From Lentisphaerae bacterium ADurb.Bin082 (GTDB lineage: Bacteria > Verrucomicrobiota > Lentisphaeria > Oligosphaerales > Oligosphaeraceae): 64,000 nucleotides of DNA. A model generated the notes under the pieces. That model searched no databases. It was not told the DNA's origin and worked only from the letters and a program-made list of their open reading frames with translations. This document shows positions 34,767-44,069 of the stretch, in pieces. Positions within the stretch are counted from its first letter, which is position 1. The number at the start of each line of letters is the position of its first letter. The position numbers and the translations under genes were made by a program. The stretch spans positions 19,660 to 83,659 of the forward strand of contig MWEG01000048.1 of the NCBI GenBank assembly GCA_002070945.1, read 5' to 3'.

Positions 34767-37649
34767 TTAGTTTACTTTGACTTGGCGATGGTTCTTGATG
34801 TCAAAGGCTTCGCCTTCGAAGGCGCGGATCAGGGTCGTCGCTACGCGGAGCCGGAAGGCGTTGCTTCCCTGGCGCAGGATAGCGGTCGGAATGATGGCCT
34901 GGCGTGGATTCCACGGCATGGGCAGCCATGCCGAGTCATTGATTGCAATTTCAAGGGCTTCTTCGCAAAGGGCCGGAAGGCTCAGGCGCAGCTGACAAGT
35001 GGGCGTCGCAGGCAGGTTTTCGACGGCAAAGTCGCCAGTGTATTCGACGGTTCCGGCAAAGAAGGGCAGGCCATTGCGCTCATAGTTCTCGAACTCGCCG
35101 TGTTGGCATGGTGACGCCAGGGTCATGGTAGCGGCATTGACAGCAAAGTCACCAGCCAGGTAGAGCGGGTTGCATAGGCCGTGGTCAGCCCGGGTTGCTT
35201 CGACGATGACGACGAGGCGATTTTCGCCAGGTTGCAAGCCAGGGGTGAGGTCCAGGCTCAGGCTGCCTGGAACATGGACTCCGGACGGGGCGGGCTGGAG
35301 CTGGTCAGCGCGTGCCTGCCAGCTGTCGTTCAGCTCCAGGCGCCAGTTGCCGCCGATGCTGCCCGGTTCCATGACCAAGGTGACTGGCGTTGTGCACTGG
35401 CAAATGAAAGTCGCTTCATAGCGCAGGCGCAGGTTGGGGAAGGTCAGGCGCGGCATCATGCCGAAGCTCTCTGCGATAGTTGGACGGAATGCCAGTCTGG
35501 CTTGCTTCAGTTGGTTGGCAATCGGGATGGCATCGACTTCGGCGGCTGGTCCCCAAGTCGGGTCATCGTCCTGAGCTAATGACAAGCGCCAGCGGCCGAG
35601 TCGGAGCAGATTGGCATTCAGCGGCTTGACTGTGCAGGCCAGCGGTAGGTCAGCAGTGACGATGGGCAGGGCTGGCGCGGCTGGGACGCCGTCGCCATTG
35701 GTCAGCAGGGCGCTGGCAAAGGGAGCGATGCAGCACTGGCAGCTGCCGTCTGGAGCGAGGCTGAGAGCAGGGCCGGCTATGTCGTCCAAGACGATTTCGC
35801 GGAGAGTGGCGGCGGTTTTCTGGTCAAAGGCAAGAACAGCCGGCTCCGAGCCCAGGTTCTGCAGGAACCAGACGCGGCGGGCGCCTTGTCGCCGGGCGGT
35901 CATCCAGACTTTGGCGCAGTCACCGGCGACGACTGTGAACGGCAGGGATGACGGGGAGGCCTGGGCAGCGGCGGCAGCGGCCAGGGCATCGTCGCGGCTG
36001 GCGATGTCGCGGCATTCGATGCCTTGCAGCCTTAGGCGTGCGGCTGTTTCCAGCCATTCCGGCTCAGGGGCGCGCATGGGCGGGACGAGGATGCGGCGAA
36101 TGTTCAGGTCGCGGCATTGGAGCGCGCCGTTTTGGATTGTCGCAGCGGCGATGATGTCAGTGTCCGCGATCATGAATTCCACCTGGTTGGCCATGAGCGC
36201 GTGGTAGAGTACTTCACAGACATCCCGATCATCGCGGTCGGGCAGTCCGGCATTGGGGTCAAGCACGATGGTGTCAGCGTCAATCCAAGTGTCGACAAAC
36301 GCTGTAGTGATGCGTTCCAGGCGTTGGGAGAGTGCGCCAAAGAAGCGCCAGTAGGGCATCTGGAAGAAGAAGGTCGGCGGCGCGTCATGTTTTTTCAAGG
36401 CGTGGGTGCTGTAGAAGAAGCCATGCGGCACCAGGTAGGAGATGCCGAGCAGGACGAGGTTTTCAGCGATGTTCCTGGCGTCCTGGAGGGTGCCGCCCCA
36501 GCCGAGGCTGTGGAAACATTCGCAGAGAGCGCCGGGCTTGTTGTAGAAATAGGCGGCCGCAGCCGTGGCGCGAGCATTGCCACGGACGAGTGACTGGAGC
36601 GTGTCAACCTTGTCCGCCCCAGCCTTGGTGTGGCCGGGTTCGCAGCCGGGGATGTCCATGTAGGCCAGCTGGGAGAAGCGGTAGCTGGTTTTTTCGCCGC
36701 AGTAGGCGATGCCATGCTGGCGGCACCAGTCCTGGAGCGGCGCGTCAAAGCTCTCGCAGAACATCAGGTGCTTGACTCGGGCCAGGTCGGCCGAGACCTG
36801 CCAGTGGTCGGGATGAGTCGGATCAGCGATGGCCTCCAGGCGACTAAGGATATCATAGCCTTTTTCGCGTTGAAAGCGCGGCGGCAGCAAGGCTGACCAG
36901 GCAGCGCAGACTTCGTCGACAAAGATCGCCTTGACGGTGTGGCCAAAGTCAGTACCGAGGCGCTGCCAGTAGCGCTCGTGGGTGAAGGCGATGAAGGCGC
37001 GGATGGCCTCGGGATTCATCACATCGACAAAATGATCCCAGTATTTGTGGCCAGTGATGACGGCCTGCACCGTGGCAACAAGGCGCCAGCGGCCTTTAGG
37101 CAGGGCTGTCTCCAGCACTGGCGTTGGATTGCTGGCAAAGTAGCGTTTGCGGTTGTAGGGGGTCAGGCCGCCGATGTTGTAGGACTCGTCGCCCAAATGG
37201 ACACCGACGGCGGAGCGCAAGTCGCGGCTACGCTCCCAGTCGATTGCATGGTCGTTAGTATATGGAAAGGCTTTGCAGGAGAGGACGTTACCGATGGGAA
37301 GGCGTCGGCGGATGCAGCCGCCGTCTGCGTCAATATCGGTCACGTCATGGCGCAGGGTCGTTCCCCACCATTGCGGGTTGCCGAGGAGGACTTCGCCGCC
37401 GGCGACGCCGCTGGGGTATGGGTATTCGTCATACAGGTTGGCGATCATGCCGAGGCTTTTGGCTTCCTGGACAGCATCGCTGATGCGGGCAAAGAAGGCG
37501 TCGGACAGGTAGGGCTGTTCCAGGCCCTGGCGCGAATGCAGGAAGAAGCCTTTTACGCCGTGAGCGTGCATTTCCTGGATTTGGCGGCGGATTTCAGCCG
37601 TTTCGAGGCGGTCATTCAGAAACCAGAAGGGATAAAAGCCGGGTTTCAT
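34767..37649 (-). CDS. GH106-like glycoside hydrolase family protein, 960 aa
   Basis: The opening FYPFWFLNDRLETAEIRRQIQEM, HGVKGFFLHSRQGLE and LYDEYPYPSGVAGG match the catalytic-barrel start of GH106 (alpha-L-rhamnosidase) and related families. KAIFVDEVCAAWS supplies a plausible acidic residue. The second half contains a beta-sandwich and a jelly-roll-like domain (GANRLVVIVEAT). There is no signal peptide, so it acts on sugars already imported. It is embedded between URO-D genes and transcribed with them. No clear ribosome-binding site is seen before the ATG. The exact glycoside is not determinable: rhamnosides fit GH106, but the similarity I see is at fold level. Confidence 0.65.
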   Translation of the reverse strand: MKPGFYPFWFLNDRLETAEIRRQIQEMHAHGVKGFFLHSRQGLEQPYLSDAFFARISDAVQEAKSLGMIANLYDEYPYPSGVAGGEVLLGNPQWWGTTLRHDVTDIDADGGCIRRRLPIGNVLSCKAFPYTNDHAIDWERSRDLRSAVGVHLGDESYNIGGLTPYNRKRYFASNPTPVLETALPKGRWRLVATVQAVITGHKYWDHFVDVMNPEAIRAFIAFTHERYWQRLGTDFGHTVKAIFVDEVCAAWSALLPPRFQREKGYDILSRLEAIADPTHPDHWQVSADLARVKHLMFCESFDAPLQDWCRQHGIAYCGEKTSYRFSQLAYMDIPGCEPGHTKAGADKVDTLQSLVRGNARATAAAAYFYNKPGALCECFHSLGWGGTLQDARNIAENLVLLGISYLVPHGFFYSTHALKKHDAPPTFFFQMPYWRFFGALSQRLERITTAFVDTWIDADTIVLDPNAGLPDRDDRDVCEVLYHALMANQVEFMIADTDIIAAATIQNGALQCRDLNIRRILVPPMRAPEPEWLETAARLRLQGIECRDIASRDDALAAAAAAQASPSSLPFTVVAGDCAKVWMTARRQGARRVWFLQNLGSEPAVLAFDQKTAATLREIVLDDIAGPALSLAPDGSCQCCIAPFASALLTNGDGVPAAPALPIVTADLPLACTVKPLNANLLRLGRWRLSLAQDDDPTWGPAAEVDAIPIANQLKQARLAFRPTIAESFGMMPRLTFPNLRLRYEATFICQCTTPVTLVMEPGSIGGNWRLELNDSWQARADQLQPAPSGVHVPGSLSLDLTPGLQPGENRLVVIVEATRADHGLCNPLYLAGDFAVNAATMTLASPCQHGEFENYERNGLPFFAGTVEYTGDFAVENLPATPTCQLRLSLPALCEEALEIAINDSAWLPMPWNPRQAIIPTAILRQGSNAFRLRVATTLIRAFEGEAFDIKNHRQVKVN

Positions 37650-37708
37650 AGTGTCGTTTTTTCAGTTCTGTGAAGGGATGTTAGGTGGCACTGTGCTGCC
37701 GTTCACTG

Positions 37709-38758
37709 TCACCAGCAGTGGACAAGGCCGTGCAGGGAGCGCCCAGCGCGGAGGGCGTTTTCAGCGGCGTCGCGGCGTAGTCCGAACAGCTTGAGGCCGC
37801 AGTCGACCGTGTTGGCGAAGATTTTTTCCATGTCGTTGCATTCCGGCTGGGACATGGCGATGCCATCGAGTCCCTTGAGGTCTTTCAGGTATGGGATAAA
37901 GTGGTCGCCGCGTCCGCAGAAATGGTCTCCGCCGCCGCCGAAGATGTCGAACAGGCGTTGGTTGTAGGGGAAGATGAATTCCATGAACATATCGGGAGAG
38001 AGGTTCATGGCGGAGTCATCCCGCAGCATGATGACGCCGCGGTGGAGGAATCCCCAGTGCTTGGATTCGACGCCGGTGTGGGGGATGATGCTCAGCCAGC
38101 GGTGCATGAAGGCGGCGTAGGTGTCAGTGACCAGGGTGAGGAGGGCGTGCATCAGGTCGGCTTCGTCAACCAGGTAGAGGAAGATATCGCTGCCGCAGAG
38201 GACTTCGCAGACATCCATGGGACCTTGCAGGTCTGGGTGGTAGATGGCGATATGCTGTCGCAGCTTGGGATAGGGCGCCAGCAATTCCTGGAAGTATTGG
38301 GCCATGGCGAAGACGTGTTCGCCAAAGCCGCGGTTGAGGTCGGGGATGTCGGCGTCGAGCATTTTTTTGATGCCGTCCAAGCCGTCGGGAATGGGCTTGG
38401 TCGTCGGCAGCGTGTCGTGTTCAAAGTCCATGAGGAAAATTTCGGCATCGAACAAAGACGGCAGGATGCTGGAGCCGTAATTGCAGCGGATGTTGAGCAT
38501 ACTGCCATTGCCGGCGGCGAGGGCGGCACTGCAACCGCCGAACTGCTGCAAGGCCATTTGGTCGTAATCTTCCAGGGCGGTGTTGACCGGTACTTTTGGC
38601 CAGGCCAGGGCGGAGGGCGCCTGCTTTGAACGTCGCGGCGAGAAGATATCGCCGGTGAAGCGTCCGGCCAGGAAGTCTCGCCAAGACGTCAGCAGGGCCT
38701 CTTCGGCGGCGTTGTCTATGCGTTGTTCCAAGTCGTCGAGGTAGGGTCTCAAGTCCAT
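37709..38758 (-). CDS. URO-D family protein B, 349 aa
   Basis: A divergent URO-D superfamily protein: EVLCGSDIFLYLVDEADLMHALLTLVTDTYAAFMHRWL, then FMEFIFPYNQRLFDIFGGGGDHFCGRGDHFIPYLKDLKGLDGIAMSQPECNDMEKI. The HFCGRGDHF segment sits where methyltransferase members keep the HxCG zinc ligand. The length is typical of the family. It is located between URO-D protein C and the GH106-like gene on the same strand, with gaps of 32 and 59 bp, so co-transcription is likely. It probably acts on a methylated substrate or on the corrinoid protein, but no substrate can be inferred. Confidence 0.78.
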   Translation of the reverse strand: MDLRPYLDDLEQRIDNAAEEALLTSWRDFLAGRFTGDIFSPRRSKQAPSALAWPKVPVNTALEDYDQMALQQFGGCSAALAAGNGSMLNIRCNYGSSILPSLFDAEIFLMDFEHDTLPTTKPIPDGLDGIKKMLDADIPDLNRGFGEHVFAMAQYFQELLAPYPKLRQHIAIYHPDLQGPMDVCEVLCGSDIFLYLVDEADLMHALLTLVTDTYAAFMHRWLSIIPHTGVESKHWGFLHRGVIMLRDDSAMNLSPDMFMEFIFPYNQRLFDIFGGGGDHFCGRGDHFIPYLKDLKGLDGIAMSQPECNDMEKIFANTVDCGLKLFGLRRDAAENALRAGRSLHGLVHCW

Positions 38759-38790
38759 GTTGGCGATGTTCCTGGTGGGCTGAGGCAGGT

Positions 38791-39783
38791 TCAGGCGAAG
38801 GTGCCGGCAAAATCATGGAAGCATTGCAAGTAGAGGCGATAGTCGTGGATGGACACTGCCGGCGGGGTCTGGTGGTCGCAGCTGGGCAGGAAGCCGCCGC
38901 TGGCTGCGGCTGGGCGTAGGCGTTCGAATTCGGCGGCGATGGCGTCTTGGCCGCGATGCATGGTCATTTTATCGAAGCCGCCCAGGAAGAGGAAGTCAGG
39001 GTGGTCGCGACGGAGGCGGTTGATGTCGACGCCGGCCTGTCGTTCCAGTGGCAGCACACCTTCGATGCCGGCTCGTTTGAACCAATTCAGGCAGGGGGTG
39101 ATGTCGCCGTCGGAATCAATCAGCACCTTGACCTTGTGTTCTTTGAGAATAGGCACCACCTCGCGGTAGTAGGGGAGCATGAATTCATCGAACTGGGCTT
39201 CGGAGATCATAGCGCCGTGGTTGTAGTTCATATCTTCGGCGAAAGTCATGAATTCGGGCTGGTATTCGGCCAGGAGTTTTTCCAGCAGGCGCACGCAATA
39301 GCGGGCTTGGTCGCGGTTGATCATTTTCAGCAGTTCGGGCTGGTCATAGAAGGCGAGGAAGTGGTTTTCGATGCCGAGCAGCGTCCTGGGGAACCAGAAG
39401 AATCCCTCCAGGGTGAACCAGAAGGTCACTTCACCGCGGTCATGGCGGCTGCGGTTTTTGGCGAAGGCGGTCGTGGTTAGGTCGATGTCCGGGAAGAATG
39501 CGCCGGCATCGCGCAGGCGCTGGTAGTCGTCAGCTGACTGGATGATGCCGGCGCCGGGGGCTGGCACGGCTGGGCACTGCGGCGAGCGGGGGCGGAACCA
39601 GCACTGCACCATGGGGTCCAGGCCGAAGAATTCCTGGATTTGGAGATTGTCAAGGCCAGTGGGCAGGCCTTCCTGCTGCCATCGCTCAATGGTCAGCTTC
39701 CACCAGGTCGCCCATTCAATCACTGGCAGACGGTCTGGGCGGGCGAAATTCAAGATGCGCTGGAATCGTTCGCGTGTGTTCAT
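38791..39783 (-). CDS. URO-D family protein C, 330 aa
   Basis: Starts MNTRERFQRILNFARPDRLPVIEWATWW, the usual opening of Lentisphaerota-type URO-D proteins. It later shows VLIDSDGDITPCLNWFKRAGIEGVLPLERQAGVDINRLRRDHPDF and GGFLPSCDHQTPPAVSIHDYRLYL. It is clearly paralogous to protein A (same block order, DGD and CDH..PP motifs), implying local gene duplication. An in-frame ATG four codons upstream (39795) is possible; neither start has a strong ribosome-binding site. The gene follows a corrinoid protein gene by about 170 bp on the same strand. Confidence 0.82.
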   Translation of the reverse strand: MNTRERFQRILNFARPDRLPVIEWATWWKLTIERWQQEGLPTGLDNLQIQEFFGLDPMVQCWFRPRSPQCPAVPAPGAGIIQSADDYQRLRDAGAFFPDIDLTTTAFAKNRSRHDRGEVTFWFTLEGFFWFPRTLLGIENHFLAFYDQPELLKMINRDQARYCVRLLEKLLAEYQPEFMTFAEDMNYNHGAMISEAQFDEFMLPYYREVVPILKEHKVKVLIDSDGDITPCLNWFKRAGIEGVLPLERQAGVDINRLRRDHPDFLFLGGFDKMTMHRGQDAIAAEFERLRPAAASGGFLPSCDHQTPPAVSIHDYRLYLQCFHDFAGTFA

Positions 39784-39950
39784 GGGAGGAATCATCGGCC
39801 GGGGTGGAGGGGTGATGAATGAGGGGAGGACGGGGCGGCATCGGCTCGTCGCCGTCGCCAGGAGCGGACACGCTGGATTAAGTATAATGGCTTATCACGA
39901 AAAGAAAAAGGCAGACTGCGCTTTTTTGCGGGTAAATTGATCGGGCGCGA

Positions 39951-40571
39951 TCAGGACGCGCGTAGGGTGTCGACCAGCTTTACGGCGCCGCTGGCGTCTT
40001 CGCTGAAGCCGTCCGCGCCGATTTCGTCGGCAAAAGCCTGGGTGAGCGGCGCACCGCCGACGATGACTTTGATGCCGCGTCCGCGGAAGTGTTCGACGAT
40101 TTCGCGCATGTACGTCATCGTCGTCGTCAGCAGCGAGCTGCATGCCACGACGGTGGCGCCTTGGGCGACGCCTTCCTCGAATTTGGCGACATCACAGTTG
40201 ACGCCGAGGTCGATGACCTTGTAGCCAGCGCCCTTGAGCATGATGGCGACCAGGTTCTTGCCGATGTCGTGCAGGTCGCCTTTGACCGTGCCAATGGCGA
40301 CAGTGCCGAGGTCCTTGCGGCCGGAACTGGCCAGTAGTGGTTCGAGCAGGGCTAGGCCGGACTGCATGGCGCGGGCGGCGATCAGCAGTTCCGGCACATA
40401 CGCCTCGTTGCGGGAAAAGCGGTCGCCGATTTCGCGCATGGCTGGAATCATGCCTTGATCCAGCAGGTCGTTGGGGTTTTCACCGGCAGTGATGGCGGCC
40501 TGTACGATGGCGGTCACGGCGTCACGCTGTCCTGTGATAACGGCGTTCTTGAGGGCGTCAAAGTTGGTCAT
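39951..40571 (-). CDS. Corrinoid (B12-binding) methyltransferase protein 1, 206 aa
   Basis: A two-domain MtaC/MtbC-type corrinoid protein. The helical cap is residues 1-90 (GMIPAMREIGDRFSRNEAYVPELLIAARAMQ) and the B12-binding Rossmann domain follows (GTVKGDLHDIGKNLV, with the DxHxxG cobalt-ligating His, then GGAPLTQAFADEIGADGFSEDA). It carries methyl groups between a substrate methyltransferase and an acceptor methyltransferase. Its start overlaps the stop of the MtaA-like gene by four bases (ATGA). It is roughly three quarters identical by eye to the corrinoid protein at 46190-46819, so both may serve the same pathway. Confidence 0.95.
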   Translation of the reverse strand: MTNFDALKNAVITGQRDAVTAIVQAAITAGENPNDLLDQGMIPAMREIGDRFSRNEAYVPELLIAARAMQSGLALLEPLLASSGRKDLGTVAIGTVKGDLHDIGKNLVAIMLKGAGYKVIDLGVNCDVAKFEEGVAQGATVVACSSLLTTTMTYMREIVEHFRGRGIKVIVGGAPLTQAFADEIGADGFSEDASGAVKLVDTLRAS

Positions 40572-41572
40572 GGCTGGTTCTCCTGGTTGTAGTCTTGGAC
40601 GGCGGCAAAAAATGCCTTGATATTGGCGATTGGCGTCTGCGCGGGGATGTCGCAGCCGCTGGATACGATGTGGTTGGGATAGGCGGCAGTCGTCTGCAAG
40701 AGGTCGCGGACAGCAGCTCGGACAGTGCCCTCAGCACTGTCGCAAAGCACGCCGACTGGGTCGAGGTTGCCGAGAATCGGGAAGCCCGGCGGCACCTGCG
40801 CCAGAATCTGGCGGATGTCAACGGCGTTGCCGACGTGCAAGGCGTCAGCCCCGCTGGACAGTAGCACCGGAACTTGTTTTTCTGTTTTGCCGCAATTGTG
40901 GAGGATGACAGCAAAGTCGTCGCTTTTGGCGGACGCGATGATTTGGCGCAGGTAGTGGACAGAGAAGTCTCGGCACATCTCCGGCGAAAGCAATCCAGCA
41001 GACGGTTCTGCGATGATGGCGCCAGCCAGGCCAGTCTGGCGGAGCGCCAGGAGGTACTGGCGAAGGAAGTCAGCAGCGATTTGGAGGATGGCGTGGGCCT
41101 GGTTAGGCTCGACGGCAGCCATCATCATCATTTCGCTCATGCCGGTCAGGAGACAGGCGAGGGAGAAGGGGCCGATAAGGCCGCCGAGGACCGGTTGAGT
41201 CAGCTGTTTGGCGCAGAGTTCAGCACAACGGAGGGCTTCGCCGGTGCGGGCCGTGCCGACTGCCGGCGTGGCTAGGCGCTCTGGCGCGATGGTTCCGACG
41301 ATTTCGGGGTTGCCGGTGTCGGAATGGCGAATGGCGCAGCCAAAGGCTTCGGCTTCGACTGACAGGTCCATGAAGGTCACCAGCACCTCGGCGCCCGTCT
41401 GCATAGCCAGAGTCCGGATGCATTCGAACTGCAGTTGCCCGGAACGATGCACGTCATCGGCAGGCAGTTTCAGCAGCTGCATGCCGGGCGCAGCCGCAAG
41501 GGGAATGGCCAGGCGGCGCCGGGATTGGATGGCAGATGCCAGTAAAGAGACAAAGCGAGAAGAAGTGTGCAT
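40568..41572 (-). CDS. MtaA/CmuA-like cobamide methyltransferase, 334 aa
   Basis: A URO-D superfamily member closest to corrinoid:CoM or corrinoid:tetrahydrofolate methyltransferases. The zinc-binding set HNCG (with EKQVP following) and the later SSGCDIP Cys are intact, and GMSEMMMMAAVEPNQAH and GNLDPVGVL are typical. The start has GGAGGAG seven bases upstream. It is the first gene of a minus-strand cluster, directly coupled to a corrinoid protein, and lies divergently from an AraC regulator, which probably controls the cluster. It likely moves the methyl group from the corrinoid protein to a C1 carrier; the acceptor is unknown. Confidence 0.85.
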   Translation of the reverse strand: MHTSSRFVSLLASAIQSRRRLAIPLAAAPGMQLLKLPADDVHRSGQLQFECIRTLAMQTGAEVLVTFMDLSVEAEAFGCAIRHSDTGNPEIVGTIAPERLATPAVGTARTGEALRCAELCAKQLTQPVLGGLIGPFSLACLLTGMSEMMMMAAVEPNQAHAILQIAADFLRQYLLALRQTGLAGAIIAEPSAGLLSPEMCRDFSVHYLRQIIASAKSDDFAVILHNCGKTEKQVPVLLSSGADALHVGNAVDIRQILAQVPPGFPILGNLDPVGVLCDSAEGTVRAAVRDLLQTTAAYPNHIVSSGCDIPAQTPIANIKAFFAAVQDYNQENQP

Positions 41573-41722
41573 GGGGCGTCTCCTCCTGTGAACAGTGAAA
41601 GGTGGACAGTGGTCAGCAGGCCGATTCCCATTGTGCTATTCGGTCGCAGAAGTTGCTCTGAACCAAACCGATCTTCCTGATTTTGTTGAAAAATATAGAT
41701 GCTTTTTTGGCGAAAACTTCCT

Positions 41723-41750
41723 TTGTACAGGCATTTTCTTGCTCTATATT
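41723..41750 (+). promoter_or_regulatory. Sigma-70-like promoter of the AraC gene
   Basis: TTGTAC (41723-41728) and TATATT (41745-41750) separated by 16 nt, placing the transcript start near 41757, about 55 nt before the start codon. Confidence 0.45.
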
Positions 41751-41803
41751 ATCATTGATATCACAATTACCAGAAATGAGCAATGAATGATAATATGGAG
41801 CAA
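41739..41803. promoter_or_regulatory. 18-bp inverted repeat over the -10 region and ribosome-binding site
   Basis: TTGCTCTATATTATCATT (41739-41756) and AATGATAATATGGAGCAA (41786-41803) are complementary at 17 of 18 positions, with a 29-nt spacer. The left arm covers the -10 box and the right arm contains GGAG, the probable ribosome-binding site of the araC-type gene. It also lies in the divergent region of the corrinoid cluster, so it could be an operator for both directions. Confidence 0.65.
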
Positions 41804-41811
41804 CTTCGGTC

Positions 41812-42762
41812 ATGAACGAGCAACGTCAGAAAAGTGACGGGTGGCTGGAACCGGGATTAGGGGCGCGAATCAGCTGTCACGAGATCACTTGGCTGACGAG
41901 TGGCCAGACCCGAGTCATGCCGAGTGGTCAAGCCCGAGTCATGCCGACCGGCGGGAACCTGTATTTCCATAAGGTGCCGATTTCCGGGACGGCGCCGCAG
42001 ACGCGCGATTTTGCCCAGATTGTCCTGCTGGTGACTGGTTCTGCGGTGCAGAAAGTCAATGGCGAGCGTCGTCTGCTGTCAGCCGGGGACATTTGTTTCC
42101 TGCGTCCAGATGACTTGAACAGCTATTTGCCGGATTCTGAGCGGTCGCTGGTCGAGTTGGTCACCATCGACTACGGCCTGGATTGCTTTCTCAGCCTCAG
42201 TGTGTTGTTTGAGGACGACCGTTTTCTGCAGCAGCTGACAGCGCCAGTGCTGCCGCCGCGTTTCCAGATGGACGCCAATGCGTGCGGCAATCTTTATACA
42301 CGCCTGCTGAAGCTCAATACGCCGGCATTGTCGCCGACGTTGCGCAAGGTCAAATTGAAGCTCCTCTTGGGGGAGCTGTTTGCGCGTTTTTTCATTGACG
42401 AGGAGAATCTGCTGAGCGAATCTCAGGTTCCGGACTGGCTGGTATCGCTGTGCGCGGCGATGCGCGAAGAGAAGAATTTTATTGCTGGTCTGCCGCGCTT
42501 GCAGAAGCTCGCCTGCCGAACGCCTGGCCACGTCTGCAAGTCATTTCAAAAATACTTGGGGCGGCGGCCGACAGAATACATCAACGAGCTGCGGCTGGCG
42601 CATGCGGCCCGGCAGCTCAGCGACACCGCAGACGACATCGTGGCTATTGCGACGCGGCTCAACTTCCGCAGCTTGAGCTGGTTCTATCGTTTGTTCCAAC
42701 AGCGCTACGGCGTCAGCCCGGCCGCCTATCGCCATTTGCATTCCACGGTGCGAGGGCTGTGA
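41812..42762 (+). CDS. AraC-family transcriptional regulator, 316 aa
   Basis: The N-terminal cupin-like sensor domain covers residues 1-190 (GERRLLSAGDICFLRPDDLNSYLP). The C-terminal double helix-turn-helix covers about 225-316 (LQKLACRTPGHVCKSFQKYLGRRPTEYINELRLAHAARQL, then ISLIATRLNF-type FRSLSWFYRLFQQRYGVSPAAYR). Such proteins usually bind a sugar or aromatic ligand and activate neighbouring catabolic genes. It is divergent from the MtaA-like/corrinoid/URO-D cluster, which is the obvious target. A 24-nt in-frame tandem duplication near the N-terminus gives SGQTRVMPSGQARVMP. The start has GGAG 11 bases upstream. Confidence 0.9.
   Translation: MNEQRQKSDGWLEPGLGARISCHEITWLTSGQTRVMPSGQARVMPTGGNLYFHKVPISGTAPQTRDFAQIVLLVTGSAVQKVNGERRLLSAGDICFLRPDDLNSYLPDSERSLVELVTIDYGLDCFLSLSVLFEDDRFLQQLTAPVLPPRFQMDANACGNLYTRLLKLNTPALSPTLRKVKLKLLLGELFARFFIDEENLLSESQVPDWLVSLCAAMREEKNFIAGLPRLQKLACRTPGHVCKSFQKYLGRRPTEYINELRLAHAARQLSDTADDIVAIATRLNFRSLSWFYRLFQQRYGVSPAAYRHLHSTVRGL
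41899..41946 (+). repeat. 24-nt in-frame tandem duplication in the AraC gene
   Basis: Two copies of a 24-nt unit, AGTGGCCAGACCCGAGTCAT... and AGTGGTCAAGCCCGAGTCAT..., differing at two positions, encode SGQTRVMP and SGQARVMP. Confidence 0.75.
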
Positions 42763-42909
42763 GGCGGCGCGGCGCCCAGCAGCCGGACAGAGCAGGGAAG
42801 CGCCAGGCGCTGCGGCGAGAAGATGGGCTTTTCCCGGCTTTGTGGAAAAGCGGTCATTTGATCCGAGTAGCGAAATCTCATGTTTCGGTCTGTGTCGGTC
42901 AGGCAATTT

Positions 42910-43938
42910 TTAACCAGATGGGCATTGAGACCGGAGACGTTCGGCACTGATGACTTCTTTTACCGAAAACAGTTCATCGTTAGGCTTTTTCTTGGTGCCA
43001 GCGCCAATTTTCGAGCCAAAGGACATTTTTTTCAGGTCGCATTTTTTGTCGAGTTGGTGCGGGTCATGGAAAACGTAGGGCAATTTTGGAATTTCGAGGT
43101 CATGGTCAAGAGGCGTGTCGTCTTTCAAGAACTCGTACTCGGTGCCGAACAAATCCGGCTGACCGAGATTTAATTTTTTCTTGATTATGGGAATGAAGTC
43201 TTCATTGATTTCATAACCGACCGAATTCCTGTTCAGGTTACGTGCGGCCAGCGTCGTTGTGCCGCTGCCTAGGAAGGGGTCAAGGACTGTTTCGCCGGCA
43301 AAAGAGAACATTTTGATAAGCCGAGCCGGCAATTCTTCCGGGAACATCGCCAGGTGTTCTTCCTGTTTTACGCCGCTGAAGTTCCAGTGTCCAGAAAAAT
43401 AAGTATTCCATTCTTCTTTGCTGATGATCGAGAGTTCTTTTTGTTTTGGCGTTGGTTTGGGCGCTTCGCCTTGTTTTTTGAACAGCAGGATGAATTCGTA
43501 GTCCAGTTTTAGTATTCCATTTCTAGGATAGGGGAAACTTCCCATGATAGTCGCCCCGCCGGTGGTATTTGTCGTGGTCACCTTTTGCCAAATGACTGCT
43601 CCCATGTAGTCAAAACCAATGGTTTCACAGAACTTGATGATTTCGGTTCTGATTGGGATAACCTTGTACCTTCCATAATAGACTGAACGGGCGAATTGAT
43701 CGCCTATGTTGATGCAAAGTCGGCATCCTGGGAAAAGCACGCGGTAGCATTCATTCCAGACCAGATTTAAGTTGTTGATATAGTGTTCATACGAATTATG
43801 ATACCCGATTTGGTTGCTGGTTCCATAATCTTTCAGCTGCCAGTAGGGCGGTGAAGTAATAATGAGATGAACAGACTTATCGTCCAGCAAATTCATCTGG
43901 CGGGAATCACCGCTGATTATTTTATGAAATGTTTTCAT
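42910..43938 (-). CDS. Orphan site-specific DNA methyltransferase (beta class), 342 aa
   Basis: Starts MKTFHKIISGDSRQMNLLDD. Motif IV is TSPPYWQLKDYG and motif I is DPFLGSGTTTLAA, with IV preceding I, the beta-class order of N4-cytosine or N6-adenine methyltransferases. The TSPPY form is common in m4C enzymes but not decisive. YYGRYKVIPI and GSFPYPRNGILKLDYEFILLF are also typical. No restriction endonuclease gene is adjacent on either side, so it looks solitary. The start at 43938 is chosen from the family N-terminus; no ribosome-binding site is obvious, and the frame is open to 44091. Role could be epigenetic or a restriction relic. Confidence 0.85.
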   Translation of the reverse strand: MKTFHKIISGDSRQMNLLDDKSVHLIITSPPYWQLKDYGTSNQIGYHNSYEHYINNLNLVWNECYRVLFPGCRLCINIGDQFARSVYYGRYKVIPIRTEIIKFCETIGFDYMGAVIWQKVTTTNTTGGATIMGSFPYPRNGILKLDYEFILLFKKQGEAPKPTPKQKELSIISKEEWNTYFSGHWNFSGVKQEEHLAMFPEELPARLIKMFSFAGETVLDPFLGSGTTTLAARNLNRNSVGYEINEDFIPIIKKKLNLGQPDLFGTEYEFLKDDTPLDHDLEIPKLPYVFHDPHQLDKKCDLKKMSFGSKIGAGTKKKPNDELFSVKEVISAERLRSQCPSG

Positions 43939-44069
43939 GACGTCTGTTTTAGCATTGTTTTTGGCAGTTGTGTTGTTAGTGACTGCCTGGCAATGTCTAG
44001 ATGATCCGTGCTGAGCGGGCTTGGATGCTCTGGGAATGCTTTGCCGTTTTAGAGGGCGCTGCATCTGCT

